From Lachnospiraceae bacterium UBA7050 (lineage in GTDB: Bacteria > Bacillota > Clostridia > Lachnospirales > Lachnospiraceae): a stretch of 52,328 bases of DNA. Location: NCBI GenBank assembly GCA_002493905.1, contig DLAJ01000031.1:62345-114672 (forward strand), read 5' to 3'. Made by a program: the position numbers and the translations under genes. Within the stretch, counting starts at the first letter, position 1, and each line of letters opens with the position of its first letter. The notes below the pieces were generated by a model. The model saw only the letters and a list, made by a program, of their open reading frames with translations, did no database searches and was not told the DNA's origin. Shown one piece after another: positions 32,431 through 40,319 of the stretch.

Positions 32431-32637
32431 AAATTCTCTGATTTTCCTAACTTCTCGATCACTTAACTGTCCCTGTCTTTCAACAGTTGTATCTCCATTA
32501 TTCATTACAAAAAACTTTGCGGAGCCTGCTTCCGTTAATTTTCTATCACTCGCATGAACATGCATAGCTTCTATCACACAGCTGGCTGTATAATACAAAT
32601 AATATCCACAGACCTTAAATTCATAGTATTTTGGCAT
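32401..32637 (-). CDS. DUF4160-like small protein, C-terminally truncated
   Basis: 78 aa from ATG 32637, with GGAGG 6 nt upstream. The motif AMHVHASDRKL followed by AKFFV and a terminal REVRKIREFIKKHY resembles the DUF4160 family, small proteins often encoded beside other tiny genes and suspected, without proof, of toxin-antitoxin-like roles. The C-terminus KETL and stop arise from the tandem repeat; an ancestral extension of about 17 residues remains downstream. It starts one base after the stop of the preceding gene. Confidence 0.6.
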   Translation of the reverse strand: MPKYYEFKVCGYYLYYTASCVIEAMHVHASDRKLTEAGSAKFFVMNNGDTTVERQGQLSDREVRKIREFIKKHYKETL

Positions 32638-32638
32638 T

Positions 32639-32866
32639 CTAATCCTCCATAAACTGCTTATTCTGCTCATAATAATCCATAACAATTTGATTCTCAATAT
32701 CGTCCATATTGGTATCTACAATCTTTCCACCGTAAATTGCTGCCGCATGATTTATGCAATTAATATTTAGAACACGAACATACTCTCCCTCTTTTGTAAA
32801 GGCATAACCATTTATAATCATATCTGCTTTATCTGCAATTTCTTTTACATCAAGCTGCATAATCAA
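32639..32866 (-). CDS. Small protein of unknown function in a three-gene AT-rich operon
   Basis: 75 aa, starting at TTG 32866 (GGAGG 6 nt upstream) or ATG 32860. It overlaps the previous gene by 17 bp and ends one base before the DUF4160-like gene, so translation is coupled. Acidic, with no membrane segment or signal peptide; NINCINHAAAIYGGKIVDTNMDD may be a DNA- or protein-binding strand region. No family recognised. The tight packing suggests the three products work together. Confidence 0.55.
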   Translation of the reverse strand: MIMQLDVKEIADKADMIINGYAFTKEGEYVRVLNINCINHAAAIYGGKIVDTNMDDIENQIVMDYYEQNKQFMED

Positions 32867-33122
32867 TTTTCACCTCCTTAATCGGTTTTAAAAATTCGTC
32901 AACATCATAATATAGCATTTCTAGTATAGGCACTAAATCAATATATTCCTCTACCTCTTCAAGATCCTTATACTTTGCCATCACAACAATATATCCTTTA
33001 TCCCACTCTATAACCTTGGTGTATTTCTCAAGCCTATCTGATGTTGCAAAACGGATTATCTGATTATTAAATTGAAATATCGAATACTCTCCTCTGTTCG
33101 TAAGGATTGCATAATCTGACAT
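32850..33122 (-). CDS. Small acidic protein of unknown function
   Basis: 90 aa. Begins MSDYAILTNRGEYSIFQFNNQ and continues as an alternating strand/helix sequence with a strongly acidic second half (DLEEVEEYIDLVPILEMLYYDVDEF). No signal peptide or membrane helix. AT-rich codon use like its neighbours. It overlaps the next gene by 17 bp and lies about 60 bp after the GNAT gene on the same strand, probably on one transcript from the promoter at 33786-33814. Could be an antitoxin-like or immunity-like partner, but nothing in the sequence proves that. Confidence 0.55.
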   Translation of the reverse strand: MSDYAILTNRGEYSIFQFNNQIIRFATSDRLEKYTKVIEWDKGYIVVMAKYKDLEEVEEYIDLVPILEMLYYDVDEFLKPIKEVKIDYAA

Positions 33123-33180
33123 TTAATGCACCTCTTTTCTAATCTGATAAACTGGAATTTGTCTTTTTGTCATACCAAAC

Positions 33181-33693
33181 TTATCTTTTGATTTCCATAT
33201 CGACGATTCGCCACTTCTCACCAAACAATTCACAAAGCATCTCTTCGCCGTTTTCTCTAAATCCTACGGCTTTGTAGCAGTAGTACGCAGGATTATTGTT
33301 GTCGAATACTCCGAGCGTGATTTTCTCCGCACCAAAAATATCAAAAGCATATCTAATTGCAAGGATAAGCATTTGCTTGCCGTAACCCATGCCTCTCTTT
33401 GAATCGTCTACTATTACAAAGCCGAAGCGGATTACTTTCTTTTCCTCATCAGTATATCTCAAAATCAGATGACCTACTACCCCACTTTCGTCAAAGGCAG
33501 TTACAGGATAAAAATTATCATACTCAATACAATCACCGTTGTTTTTAATATACTTATTGTTTATATCCTCGCTTGTAATTGGAAAATCATTGAATCTGTC
33601 TGAACTCCATTTACGCAAGGCATCCTCGTCTTTTATCCAACTTACAATACTATCAGCATCGCAAGGTTTATATTGTCTTAATCTTAATTTCAT
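33181..33693 (-). CDS. GNAT family N-acetyltransferase
   Basis: 170 aa from ATG 33693, with GGAGG 10 nt upstream. A RimI/RimJ-like acetyl-CoA fold: strand IRFGFVIVDDSKRGMGYGKQML carries the R-G-x-G-x-G-K pyrophosphate loop, followed by NNPAYYCYKAVGF. The N-terminal W-I-x-D-E-x-x-L-x-K-W segment is common in clostridial members. Substrate not predictable. First gene of the AT-rich island when read from its promoter, divergent from the TetR gene. Confidence 0.8.
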   Translation of the reverse strand: MKLRLRQYKPCDADSIVSWIKDEDALRKWSSDRFNDFPITSEDINNKYIKNNGDCIEYDNFYPVTAFDESGVVGHLILRYTDEEKKVIRFGFVIVDDSKRGMGYGKQMLILAIRYAFDIFGAEKITLGVFDNNNPAYYCYKAVGFRENGEEMLCELFGEKWRIVDMEIKR

Positions 33694-33785
33694 TTCTCTT
33701 ATACCTCCACAATCCTGATTTTTCAAACTGATTATATCATTCGCCGCTCACCGAATGAGCAAGCTCATTCTTCTCGCTTGCGCTC

Positions 33786-33814
33786 ATTATATCACGAACA
33801 ATTTTCCGTTTCAA
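33786..33814 (-). promoter_or_regulatory. SigA promoter of the GNAT/AT-rich island transcript
   Basis: Minus-strand TTGAAA (33809-33814), a 17-bp spacer and a perfect TATAAT (33786-33791). The leader contains a hairpin (GAATGAGC/GCTCATTC, 33753-33770). A second TATAAT at 33731-33736 could give another start site. Confidence 0.75.
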
Positions 33815-33950
33815 GAAACCGCCGGCAGCATTAAAAACGCAGCCTTGAAAACCTTTGAAAATGCTTTTAGGGGGCTTCTCAAAAACGGTCAACGGGTTCA
33901 TAATAGTTTTCGTAATGAGAATCAGCGACCGGTGCCAAGAGGGAATCACA

Positions 33951-34580
33951 ATGAACGAAAAATTTTATTTACTGCCGCGAAAAAAACAGCAGAAGATCAT
34001 TCATGCGGGATTTCTTGTGTTTTCCCGCAATTCTTATAAAAAAAGCCCGATGCAGGAAATAGCGGACCGCGCCGGGATCAGTAAGTCGCTGCTCTTTCAT
34101 TATTTTACAAACAAAAAGGAGCTGTATCTGTTTTTGTGGGACAACGCGTGCTTAACTACCGTAAAATATCTGAACGAATACGGCTGCTATGAGCCGGACG
34201 ATCTGTTCGAAATGATGGAACGCGGCATGAGGGCAAAGCTTTACATGATGAAAAAGTATCCCACGATGACTTCGTTCGTCATCCGGGCATTTTATGAAAA
34301 AGACCCCGCTGTCTCTGCCGCTATTCAGGAAAGCTACCGGTCGTATTTCGGCATCAAAGCAAACGATGCCCTGTCCCGGATTCATGCGCAGGACTTTATT
34401 CCGGGGCTGGACCTTTCCATGATGTACCGTGAAATGTATCTTTCTTCCGTCGGTTATCTCTGGGAAATTTTTCAGCGGGACGGCGAGCTTGATACGGCAA
34501 AGCTGGAGCATGATTTTGAGCAGATGCTGTCATTCTGGAAGCAGATTTATTTGAGACATCCATCCAGCGGGTGCCCCTGA
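33951..34580 (+). CDS. TetR family transcriptional regulator
   Basis: 209 aa from ATG 33951 with GAGGG 8 nt upstream. The N-terminal helix-turn-helix (MQEIADRAGISKSLLFHYFTNKKELY) is at about 33-60 and the C-terminal helical ligand domain is of the clostridial drug-exporter regulator kind. It lies directly upstream of an ABC exporter pair on the same strand and probably controls it. Two 38-bp repeats containing dyads (34590-34665) between the regulator and the exporter are the likely binding site. Confidence 0.88.
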   Translation: MNEKFYLLPRKKQQKIIHAGFLVFSRNSYKKSPMQEIADRAGISKSLLFHYFTNKKELYLFLWDNACLTTVKYLNEYGCYEPDDLFEMMERGMRAKLYMMKKYPTMTSFVIRAFYEKDPAVSAAIQESYRSYFGIKANDALSRIHAQDFIPGLDLSMMYREMYLSSVGYLWEIFQRDGELDTAKLEHDFEQMLSFWKQIYLRHPSSGCP

Positions 34581-34589
34581 CTTAACGCC

Positions 34590-34665
34590 TTCAAAACATC
34601 CGCCCGGCAAAAGCTTTTGCCGTGACATTCAAAACGCCTGCCTGCAAAGCGCTTTTGACTCACTA
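34590..34665. promoter_or_regulatory. Two tandem 38-bp repeats with dyads, candidate TetR operator
   Basis: Adjacent imperfect repeats start with TTCAAAAC at 34590 and 34628 and match at about 24 of 38 positions. The first contains the perfect 16-bp palindrome GGCAAAAGCTTTTGCC (34606-34621); the second contains GCAAAGCGCTTTTG. They lie between the regulator stop and the exporter start. Confidence 0.5.
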
Positions 34666-34735
34666 TGCCAACGAACGCCGCCACACTTTGTGTAAACCGG
34701 CTTCACATAAATAAATAGAAAGGAACCCTCACACC

Positions 34736-35611
34736 ATGTATGCGATCAAAACCGATTCCCTGACAAAGTATTACGGGAAATCAAGGGGCATCACCAATAT
34801 CAGCTTAACGGTATCCGAAGGAGACTTTTTCGGATTCATCGGTCCGAACGGCGCCGGAAAAAGCACAACCATCCGCACCCTCCTCGGCCTGATCACCCCG
34901 ACAAGCGGCAGCGCGGAGCTTCTCGGCATGGATATCATGAAACAAAGAAACGAAATCCTCCAAAAAACCGGCTACATGCCCTCGGAAGCTTCTTTCTACC
35001 GAGGCATGAAAGTCCGCGAGGTCATCCGCTACAGCGCCGCTCTGCGCGGACTCGACTGCCGGAAAGAAGCCGCACGGCTCCTTGACCGGCTCGAATTAAA
35101 CCCGGATAAAAAGATCCGCGAGCTCTCGCTCGGAAACCGCAAAAAAGTATCCATCATCTGCGCGCTGCAGCATCATCCGCGCCTGTTAATCCTTGATGAG
35201 CCCACAAGCGGTTTGGACCCGCTCATGCAGCGGGAGTTCTTTGCTATCTTAAAAGAGCACAATGCAGACGGCGCCGCCATTTTTCTTTCCTCACACATTC
35301 TCTCGGAGATACAGCGCTATTGCAGGCATGCCGCCGTCATCCGTGAGGGAAATATCCTGATCTGTGATGAGGTCAAAAATTTAGGGCATACCCGCGCAAA
35401 GCAGATCACGCTCCTTGGAGTATCCGCTCCCCCCGCCATCGACGGCATCAAAAATATAGAATCTGTGGAAGACGGCGTAAAGTTCTTATACAGCGGCGAT
35501 TATCATGCGCTGCTTTCTGCACTTTCGTCCATGCCTGTCACAGACATGAATATGACCGAGCCGGACCTGGAGGAAATTTTTATGCACTATTATCGTTCCG
35601 GGGACATGTAA
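34736..35611 (+). CDS. ABC transporter ATP-binding protein
   Basis: 291 aa. Walker A GPNGAGKST near 40, a Q-loop, the signature LSLGNRKKVSI (LSGGQ-like), Walker B LLILDEPTSGLDP and the switch His in SSHILSE are all present. The C-terminal tail after 215 is the accessory domain of the exporter type that works with ABC-2 permeases. It is followed after 31 bp by the permease gene, and preceded by TetR; so a regulated drug or peptide exporter is the likely job. Confidence 0.92.
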   Translation: MYAIKTDSLTKYYGKSRGITNISLTVSEGDFFGFIGPNGAGKSTTIRTLLGLITPTSGSAELLGMDIMKQRNEILQKTGYMPSEASFYRGMKVREVIRYSAALRGLDCRKEAARLLDRLELNPDKKIRELSLGNRKKVSIICALQHHPRLLILDEPTSGLDPLMQREFFAILKEHNADGAAIFLSSHILSEIQRYCRHAAVIREGNILICDEVKNLGHTRAKQITLLGVSAPPAIDGIKNIESVEDGVKFLYSGDYHALLSALSSMPVTDMNMTEPDLEEIFMHYYRSGDM

Positions 35612-35642
35612 CGCAATAGAACTGAAAGGACAGGACACTCAA

Positions 35643-36431
35643 ATGACCATTTTGAAACAGGAACTTCGACAAGGCAGAAATGCACTGATCCTATGGACGG
35701 CAGTCATCGTCTTCATGCTTTTGATCTGCATTTTAATCTACCCCGAAATGGGCAGTCAGATGAACGAACTCAGCGGCGCGTTTGCAAATATGGGCGGTTT
35801 CTCCGCAGCGTTTGGCATGGATAAAATCAACTTTGGTGAATTTATGGGATTTTTCAGTGTGGAATGCGGGAATATTCTCGGTCTCGGCGGCGCATTCTTT
35901 GCGGCGCTGCTCGGTATCTCCGCGCTTGCAAAAGAAGAAAAAGAACATACGGCGGAGTTTCTTCTGACACACCCGCTCAGCCGGAAAAACATTGTGCTGC
36001 AAAAGGGACTTTCCGTTCTCGTGCAGATTCTCATTCTAAACGCCGCTGCAGTCTCTGCCTGCGCGTTTTGCGCCTTCCTGATCGGAGAAAAACCGGATAT
36101 CGGCTCCCTTACCCTGCTGTTTCTTGCCTACCTGACCATGCAGATTGAAACAGCGGCGGTCTGTTTCGGTATCTCCGCGTGGATAAGCAGCGGCGGTCTT
36201 GGAATCGGTCTCGGCGGAGCTGCACTCTTCTATTTTTTGAACCTGATCTCAAATCTGGCAGAGGGCGCAAAGTTTTTGAAATTTCTTACCCCATTTGGCT
36301 ATACGGACGGTGCTGAGATTCTCATAAGCGGCCATCTGGAGGCAAAATATGTCACTGTCGGCATACTTTTCACCGCGGCGGGCATCGCTGCTGCTTTTTG
36401 GAAATATTGTAGAAAAGATATCAGCGTATAG
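35643..36431 (+). CDS. ABC-2 type exporter permease
   Basis: 262 aa with six hydrophobic segments (about 17-36, 57-78, 103-127, 137-160, 170-195, 235-255). The LSALAKEEKEHTAEFLLTHPLSRKNIV segment in the cytoplasmic loop is typical of ABC-2 permeases that pair with the preceding ATPase. It forms the membrane half of the exporter, with two copies expected. Followed by a small membrane gene 29 bp later on the same strand. Confidence 0.9.
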   Translation: MTILKQELRQGRNALILWTAVIVFMLLICILIYPEMGSQMNELSGAFANMGGFSAAFGMDKINFGEFMGFFSVECGNILGLGGAFFAALLGISALAKEEKEHTAEFLLTHPLSRKNIVLQKGLSVLVQILILNAAAVSACAFCAFLIGEKPDIGSLTLLFLAYLTMQIETAAVCFGISAWISSGGLGIGLGGAALFYFLNLISNLAEGAKFLKFLTPFGYTDGAEILISGHLEAKYVTVGILFTAAGIAAAFWKYCRKDISV

Positions 36432-36460
36432 TTTGAGGCAGATCGGCACAGACTGTGTTC

Positions 36461-36964
36461 ATGAAAAAGAATGATTCTGTTCAAACAACACCCCGCACAG
36501 TTAAAAGTGCATCAAAAGAAGCCGCGCTCCCGGCTTTTTTCGGTGACTTCCTTTTTTGCGGCCTGCTCGGCTGGCTGACTGAAATTTTTTTCACTGCCAT
36601 ACAGACGCTGAGACGGCGCGACTATTCCCTGAAAGGAATCACCTCTCTCTGGATGTTTCCGATCTATGGTTTGTCCGCATGCGTCTATCCGGTTTCCTCT
36701 CTCTTAAAAAAACACAGAGTGAAAGCACCCGCGCGCGGAATGCTCTACACCCTGTGCATTTTTACGATTGAATTTATCAGCGGCAGCCTGCTTTCCAGGC
36801 GAAACCGCTGCCCGTGGAATTATTACCGCTCGCCCTACCACATAAACGGCGTCATCCGTCTTGATTATGCCCCCTGCTGGCTCGGGTTTTCCCTCTTTGT
36901 TGAACGGCTGTTATCAAAGCGGCACGGCAAGCCGGATTCCACCCATCCGCCGGTCTGCCGTTAA
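36461..36964 (+). CDS. Small membrane protein of the putative ABC transporter CmpB family
   Basis: 167 aa from ATG 36461; a GTG two codons earlier is also possible. Pfam-type ABC_trans_CmpB features: CGLLGWLTEIFF, FPIYGLSACVYPVSS and CPWNYYRSPYHINGVIRLDYAPCWLGF. Four membrane helices are likely. The family name suggests transporter function, but the role is not established. It is probably co-transcribed with the exporter. Its last codons overlap the end of the convergent PH-domain gene by 4 bp. Confidence 0.75.
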   Translation: MKKNDSVQTTPRTVKSASKEAALPAFFGDFLFCGLLGWLTEIFFTAIQTLRRRDYSLKGITSLWMFPIYGLSACVYPVSSLLKKHRVKAPARGMLYTLCIFTIEFISGSLLSRRNRCPWNYYRSPYHINGVIRLDYAPCWLGFSLFVERLLSKRHGKPDSTHPPVCR

Positions 36965-37341
36965 AAATCCGCCGGGTCCGCATCCTCCATATCTCCTGCG
37001 CCGATATTCAGCATATTCATGGTACGGCGCTTCATACGTGCCTCCTCCGACGCCTGAAGAATAAAATCTTTCACAGCCTTGGAGTTCTTAATATGTGCAA
37101 TCTGAAGCTGCGGGTCCGTCGTATCACCTGTAAAACAGATGACTGTGCCAAGCCCGAACATTTTCTCCAAAAGCGTCGTTGTATGCTTCACGTCCTGCAC
37201 TTTATACATATAGCAGTCGTTCTCCTCCGTGCGGAGCAGTCCGGTATTTACCGTGATCATATCTTCCTTGACCGTATATTTGGTAAATGTAAACGGAAGT
37301 CCCAAAAATACCCATCTTTTTCTTTCCCTAAATTCCGCCAT
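36961..37341 (-). CDS. Bacterial PH-domain protein
   Basis: 126 aa from ATG 37341, with AGGAG 6 nt upstream. A bPH_2/DUF304-like domain: WVFLGLPFTFTKYTVKEDMITVNTGLLRTEENDCYMYKVQDV is represented by the short motifs FTKYTV, TGLLRTEE and YKVQDVKH, followed by TVICFTGD and a C-terminal helix. No membrane segment. These domains bind proteins or membranes; the role here is not known. Monocistronic, convergent with the CmpB-like gene. Confidence 0.7.
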   Translation of the reverse strand: MAEFRERKRWVFLGLPFTFTKYTVKEDMITVNTGLLRTEENDCYMYKVQDVKHTTTLLEKMFGLGTVICFTGDTTDPQLQIAHIKNSKAVKDFILQASEEARMKRRTMNMLNIGAGDMEDADPADF

Positions 37342-37560
37342 GCCTGACTCCTTTCCGTCCTGTCTCCTTTCTATTTGACTCCTCGCAGGTACCTGTAACT
37401 CTGCGCAAGTATCCGCATAACTCTTCGCGCTCTGCGCGGAATCCTGCGTTTCCAGACAGGAACATGCATACCTGATCATGGTACGCTAGTTACAGTATAA
37501 CAAGTTCCTTCTCAAAGGGAAACTGTTTTTCTTAAAAACCGTCAAAAATCGTGCAAAACC

Positions 37561-37659
37561 GTACGCATTTATATCTGCCCGTATTTCAATCCCGCCAGAC
37601 ACATTTGTATCCGTACGCATTTCAATCCGGTCAGACACCGTTTTCGGTCAGACACCGTT
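37561..37659. repeat. Short interspersed direct repeats after pyrI
   Basis: GTACGCATTT (37561 and 37613), TTTCAATCC (37584 and 37620) and CGGTCAGACACCGTT (37628 and 37645) each occur twice; the last copy covers the final pyrI codon and stop. They seem to be local duplications. No spacer-repeat regularity. Confidence 0.6.
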
Positions 37660-38089
37660 ACATCTGTTCACGCGCCTTCTCCTCACAGTATTTGCAGCGA
37701 TATGTTTCCGTCTCCTCGTCGGCAAGCACGAAAATATGGGGCAGCCCCTGTTCAATCGATGTAATACAGCGTGGATTTTTACACTGATAAACATCCCTGA
37801 TCTCTTTGGGAAGCTGTAAGTCCTTTTTATCCACGATCTTGCCGTTCTTGATCACATTGACTGTGATATTATGATCAATGACCGCAAGTACATCCATATC
37901 CAGCATATGAATGTCGCATTCCACTTTCAAAATATCTTTTTTCCCAAGCTTATTGCTGCGCGCGTTTTTGATGATGGCAACCGTGCAGTCCAGCTTATCC
38001 AGTCCAAGGTGGTAATAAATAGAGAGACTTTTCCCCGCCTTGATATGATCAAGCACAAAGCCCTCCTCAATTTTTCCTACGTTAAGCAT
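37658..38089 (-). CDS. pyrI: Aspartate carbamoyltransferase regulatory subunit
   Basis: 143 aa from ATG 38089 (MLNVGKIEEGFVLDHI), with GGAAGG upstream. It carries allosteric nucleotide control of PyrB. N-terminal allosteric domain; C-terminal zinc domain with CKNPRC and CKYC ligands at about 105-135. Slightly shorter than the E. coli protein, as in other clostridia. pyrB lies 100 bp upstream on the same strand. Final codons fall in a short direct repeat. Confidence 0.93.
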   Translation of the reverse strand: MLNVGKIEEGFVLDHIKAGKSLSIYYHLGLDKLDCTVAIIKNARSNKLGKKDILKVECDIHMLDMDVLAVIDHNITVNVIKNGKIVDKKDLQLPKEIRDVYQCKNPRCITSIEQGLPHIFVLADEETETYRCKYCEEKAREQM

Positions 38090-38189
38090 TTTGTAAGCCT
38101 TCCTTTCCTGATTCGATCCGCATCCCGGCATACTGCCTGACCGCGGTTTTCTCTCTGCAGTTTACCGTGCGTCCCTGCCTGCCGCCTGC

Positions 38190-39104
38190 TTAAACCGAAA
38201 TGTTTAACAGCGTCAGGATCAGCGCCATGCGCACATAGACGCCGTACTGTACCTGCTTGAAGTAGACCGCACGCGGGTCGTTGTCCACTTCCACAGAAAT
38301 CTCGTTCACACGCGGCAGAGGATGGAGAATCAGCATGTCCTCGCGGGCGCGCTCCATTTTGGTCTTATCCAGAATATAGAAATCCTTGAGGCGCACATAA
38401 TCTTCCTCATTAAAGAAGCGTTCCTTCTGTACACGCGTCATATAGAGCAGATCAAGCTGGGGCATGACGTCATCCAGACTGATGACCTCATGGTAGGGAA
38501 TACCTTTCTCTTTCAGCATATCAATCAGGTAATCCGGAATCCGCAGTTCCTCTGGCGAAATGAACACAAACCGGATGCCCTCGTAGCGCACGAGCGCGTT
38601 GATCAGCGAATGCACAGTCCGCCCGAATTTTAAGTCGCCGCACAGACCGATCGTAAAGTTTCCAAGCCGCCCTTTGAGGGATCGGATCGTTAAAAGATCA
38701 GTGAGCGTCTGCGTCGGATGCTGATGTCCTCCATCCCCTGCGTTGATGACCGGAATACCGGAAAACTGCGCCGCAACCATCGGCGCTCCTTCCTTCGGAT
38801 GACGCATTGCGCAAATATCGGCAAAACACGATACGACGCGGATGGTATCTGCAACGCTCTCTCCCTTCGAAGCAGAGGAAGAACCCGCATCGGAAAATCC
38901 GATCACAGAACCTCCCAGATTCAGCATGGCGCTCTCAAAGCTTAAGCGCGTGCGCGTGCTCGGTTCATAAAAACAGGTTGCAAGCTTTAAGCCGTCGCAG
39001 GCATGCGCGTAACGGTCACGATGCTGCTCAATATCGTTCGCCAGTTCAAAAAGTGCCTCCAGTTCTTCCACGGAAAAATCAAGTGGACTCATCAAATGTC
39101 TCAT
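38190..39104 (-). CDS. pyrB: Aspartate carbamoyltransferase catalytic subunit
   Basis: 304 aa, normal. Catalyses carbamoyl phosphate plus aspartate to carbamoyl aspartate in pyrimidine synthesis. YEPSTRTRLSFESA (carbamoyl phosphate loop), the SSASKGES loop, HPTQTLTDL and the LHPLPRVNEI motif are intact. The start has GGAG upstream, with only about 30 nt between the start and a leader hairpin chain (39137-39204), so transcription must come through those hairpins; an attenuator is possible. pyrI follows. Confidence 0.96.
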   Translation of the reverse strand: MRHLMSPLDFSVEELEALFELANDIEQHRDRYAHACDGLKLATCFYEPSTRTRLSFESAMLNLGGSVIGFSDAGSSSASKGESVADTIRVVSCFADICAMRHPKEGAPMVAAQFSGIPVINAGDGGHQHPTQTLTDLLTIRSLKGRLGNFTIGLCGDLKFGRTVHSLINALVRYEGIRFVFISPEELRIPDYLIDMLKEKGIPYHEVISLDDVMPQLDLLYMTRVQKERFFNEEDYVRLKDFYILDKTKMERAREDMLILHPLPRVNEISVEVDNDPRAVYFKQVQYGVYVRMALILTLLNISV

Positions 39105-39136
39105 GTTCGAAATTCTCCTTATCCGTATTTCAGTCG

Positions 39137-39204
39137 TAAAAAGAGCTTGCGTTCCGCAAACTCTTTCGAACGCTGCGCGTTCTTCCAGGCGGGCAATTTC
39201 CTAT
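39137..39204. repeat. Hairpin chain upstream of pyrB (family C, second copy)
   Basis: AAAAGAGCTTGCG...CGCAAACTCTTTCGAACGC...GCGTTCTTCC...AATTTCCTATAC repeats the block after rpsT at 19446-19550 in the same orientation, with an internal deletion. Read on the minus strand the first stem ends in T5, 33 nt before the pyrB start. Confidence 0.6.
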
Positions 39205-39210
39205 ACGTTG

Positions 39211-39237
39211 AAAAAGCGAAGAGTAAAAACTCTTCGC
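39211..39237 (-). terminator. Terminator of the nitroreductase gene
   Basis: GCGAAGAGT/ACTCTTCGC stem with a short A/T loop followed on the minus strand by T5, immediately after the nitroreductase stop codon. Confidence 0.75.
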
Positions 39238-39243
39238 CTCTGA

Positions 39244-39780
39244 TTATTTGTATTGAAGTAAGATGTCTGTGGATTTTCTTGCGGGAGCTGCAGGTGCTTC
39301 ATCGGGATAACCGATCGCGATCAGTGCTGCGACTTCCTGTTCTTCGGGAACTGCCAATAAATCTTCGATTTCTTTTTCGTCGAAGATTCCCATGATCACG
39401 GAACCGATTCCCTGTTCCCACGCCGCGAGGCAGAACGTCTGTGCCGCAACGCCCGCGTCAAACATCTGCCAATGGTCGCCCTTGCTTGTCGTATAAGAGC
39501 CGTCCCGCTCAAAACCGCAGCGGTTTTTGATCAGTGTAACGACGACCAGCGCAGGCGCGCCGTTGATAATATCCGCGTTATGGGGAATCGTCGCCTTTGA
39601 AGCTAACTCCGCCTTCTTCGCGGCATCTTCGATCACGGTATAACGTGTGATCTGCGTATTTTTCCAGCTCGGTGCAAATGAAGCTGTCTCCACAATCGAA
39701 TTTAAGAGCTCATGACTGACCGGGTCCGCCTTGAATTTACGAATACTGCGTCTCGTTGTAATACATTCTTTTGCTGTCAT
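39244..39780 (-). CDS. Nitroreductase family protein
   Basis: 178 aa from ATG 39780, with AGGAGG 6 nt upstream. FMN-dependent NAD(P)H oxidoreductase fold. TTRRSIRKF near the start binds FMN phosphate, ASFAPSWKNTQ is the second cofactor loop, and LAAWEQGIGSVIMGIFDE plus ALIAIGYPDE close the fold. Many substrates are possible, such as nitro compounds or quinones. Its own promoter carries an extended -10 (TGCTACAAT, 39806-39814). Confidence 0.88.
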   Translation of the reverse strand: MTAKECITTRRSIRKFKADPVSHELLNSIVETASFAPSWKNTQITRYTVIEDAAKKAELASKATIPHNADIINGAPALVVVTLIKNRCGFERDGSYTTSKGDHWQMFDAGVAAQTFCLAAWEQGIGSVIMGIFDEKEIEDLLAVPEEQEVAALIAIGYPDEAPAAPARKSTDILLQYK

Positions 39781-39805
39781 GGGAAACCTCCTTTTTGTTT
39801 TTTCC

Positions 39806-39814
39806 ATTGTAGCA
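39806..39814 (-). promoter_or_regulatory. Extended -10 promoter of the nitroreductase gene
   Basis: TG-C-TACAAT on the minus strand, about 26 nt before the start codon; the -35 region is poor, as usual for extended -10 promoters. Confidence 0.5.
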
Positions 39815-39915
39815 TAAAGCAGACGATTTGCCTACCCCTTTTACGTCCTGCGTTTCATCCTGTGGTCCATCGTGATTAAGGATGCAGGCGTTTGTCTTCC
39901 CTTGCAATATGGGGC

Positions 39916-40317
39916 TCAATACGCCATATGTCTGATAATCTCCTCAAACACCGCCATATCTTTCTTGTGAAAATGGAACTGATACCCGGTCAGCTTCTGG
40001 ATACCGATCCCATACGTCACTTCCTTGTTTAACGTAACCAGGATATATACCTGCTTTGTCAGGAATTTACCGCTTTCCTGCTTACGCATATCCACGACGT
40101 CTTCTGCGATGTCCGTTACCCAGATACCATTTCCGTTATCGGCAATGATGTTCCGGTTTGTCATCGTAATACGGGCATCATCCGCACCGAGTAAATCCCC
40201 CTTTTCCGTCGAAAATGCCCACGGCTTTGCTGTAAATACCACCTTTTCCCCAGGTTTGAGGTCAACCTTAAACCGGTTCTTGATTTCCGGCAGCGTATCC
40301 AGATAATCCGTATTCAT
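39916..40317 (-). CDS. Small soluble protein of unknown function, possibly PH-like
   Basis: 133 aa from ATG 40317. The GGGGGG of the preceding gene's last codons lies 6 nt upstream. The sequence alternates short beta strands (VVFTAKPWAF, ARITMTNRNIIADNG, VYILVTLNKEVTYG), as in bacterial PH domains, and ends in an amphipathic helix (AVFEEIIRHMAY). It starts 2 nt after the stop of the membrane protein gene upstream, so the two are coupled. No family firmly recognised. Confidence 0.55.
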   Translation of the reverse strand: MNTDYLDTLPEIKNRFKVDLKPGEKVVFTAKPWAFSTEKGDLLGADDARITMTNRNIIADNGNGIWVTDIAEDVVDMRKQESGKFLTKQVYILVTLNKEVTYGIGIQKLTGYQFHFHKKDMAVFEEIIRHMAY

Positions 40318-40319
40318 AA

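Noticed and set aside
33737..33949. 70-codon minus-strand frame between GNAT and TetR
   Set aside because: It covers the promoter and hairpin region, has no ribosome site and its composition looks like non-coding DNA.
37561..37660. Repeats with TTTCAATCC resembling a CRISPR repeat end
   Set aside because: Repeat lengths and spacings are irregular, only two copies of each, no cas genes in the window. Kept only as local duplications.
38105..38130. tRNA T-loop-like GATTCGATCC
   Set aside because: No acceptor stem or anticodon arm can be built around it; it lies in the pyrB-pyrI gap.
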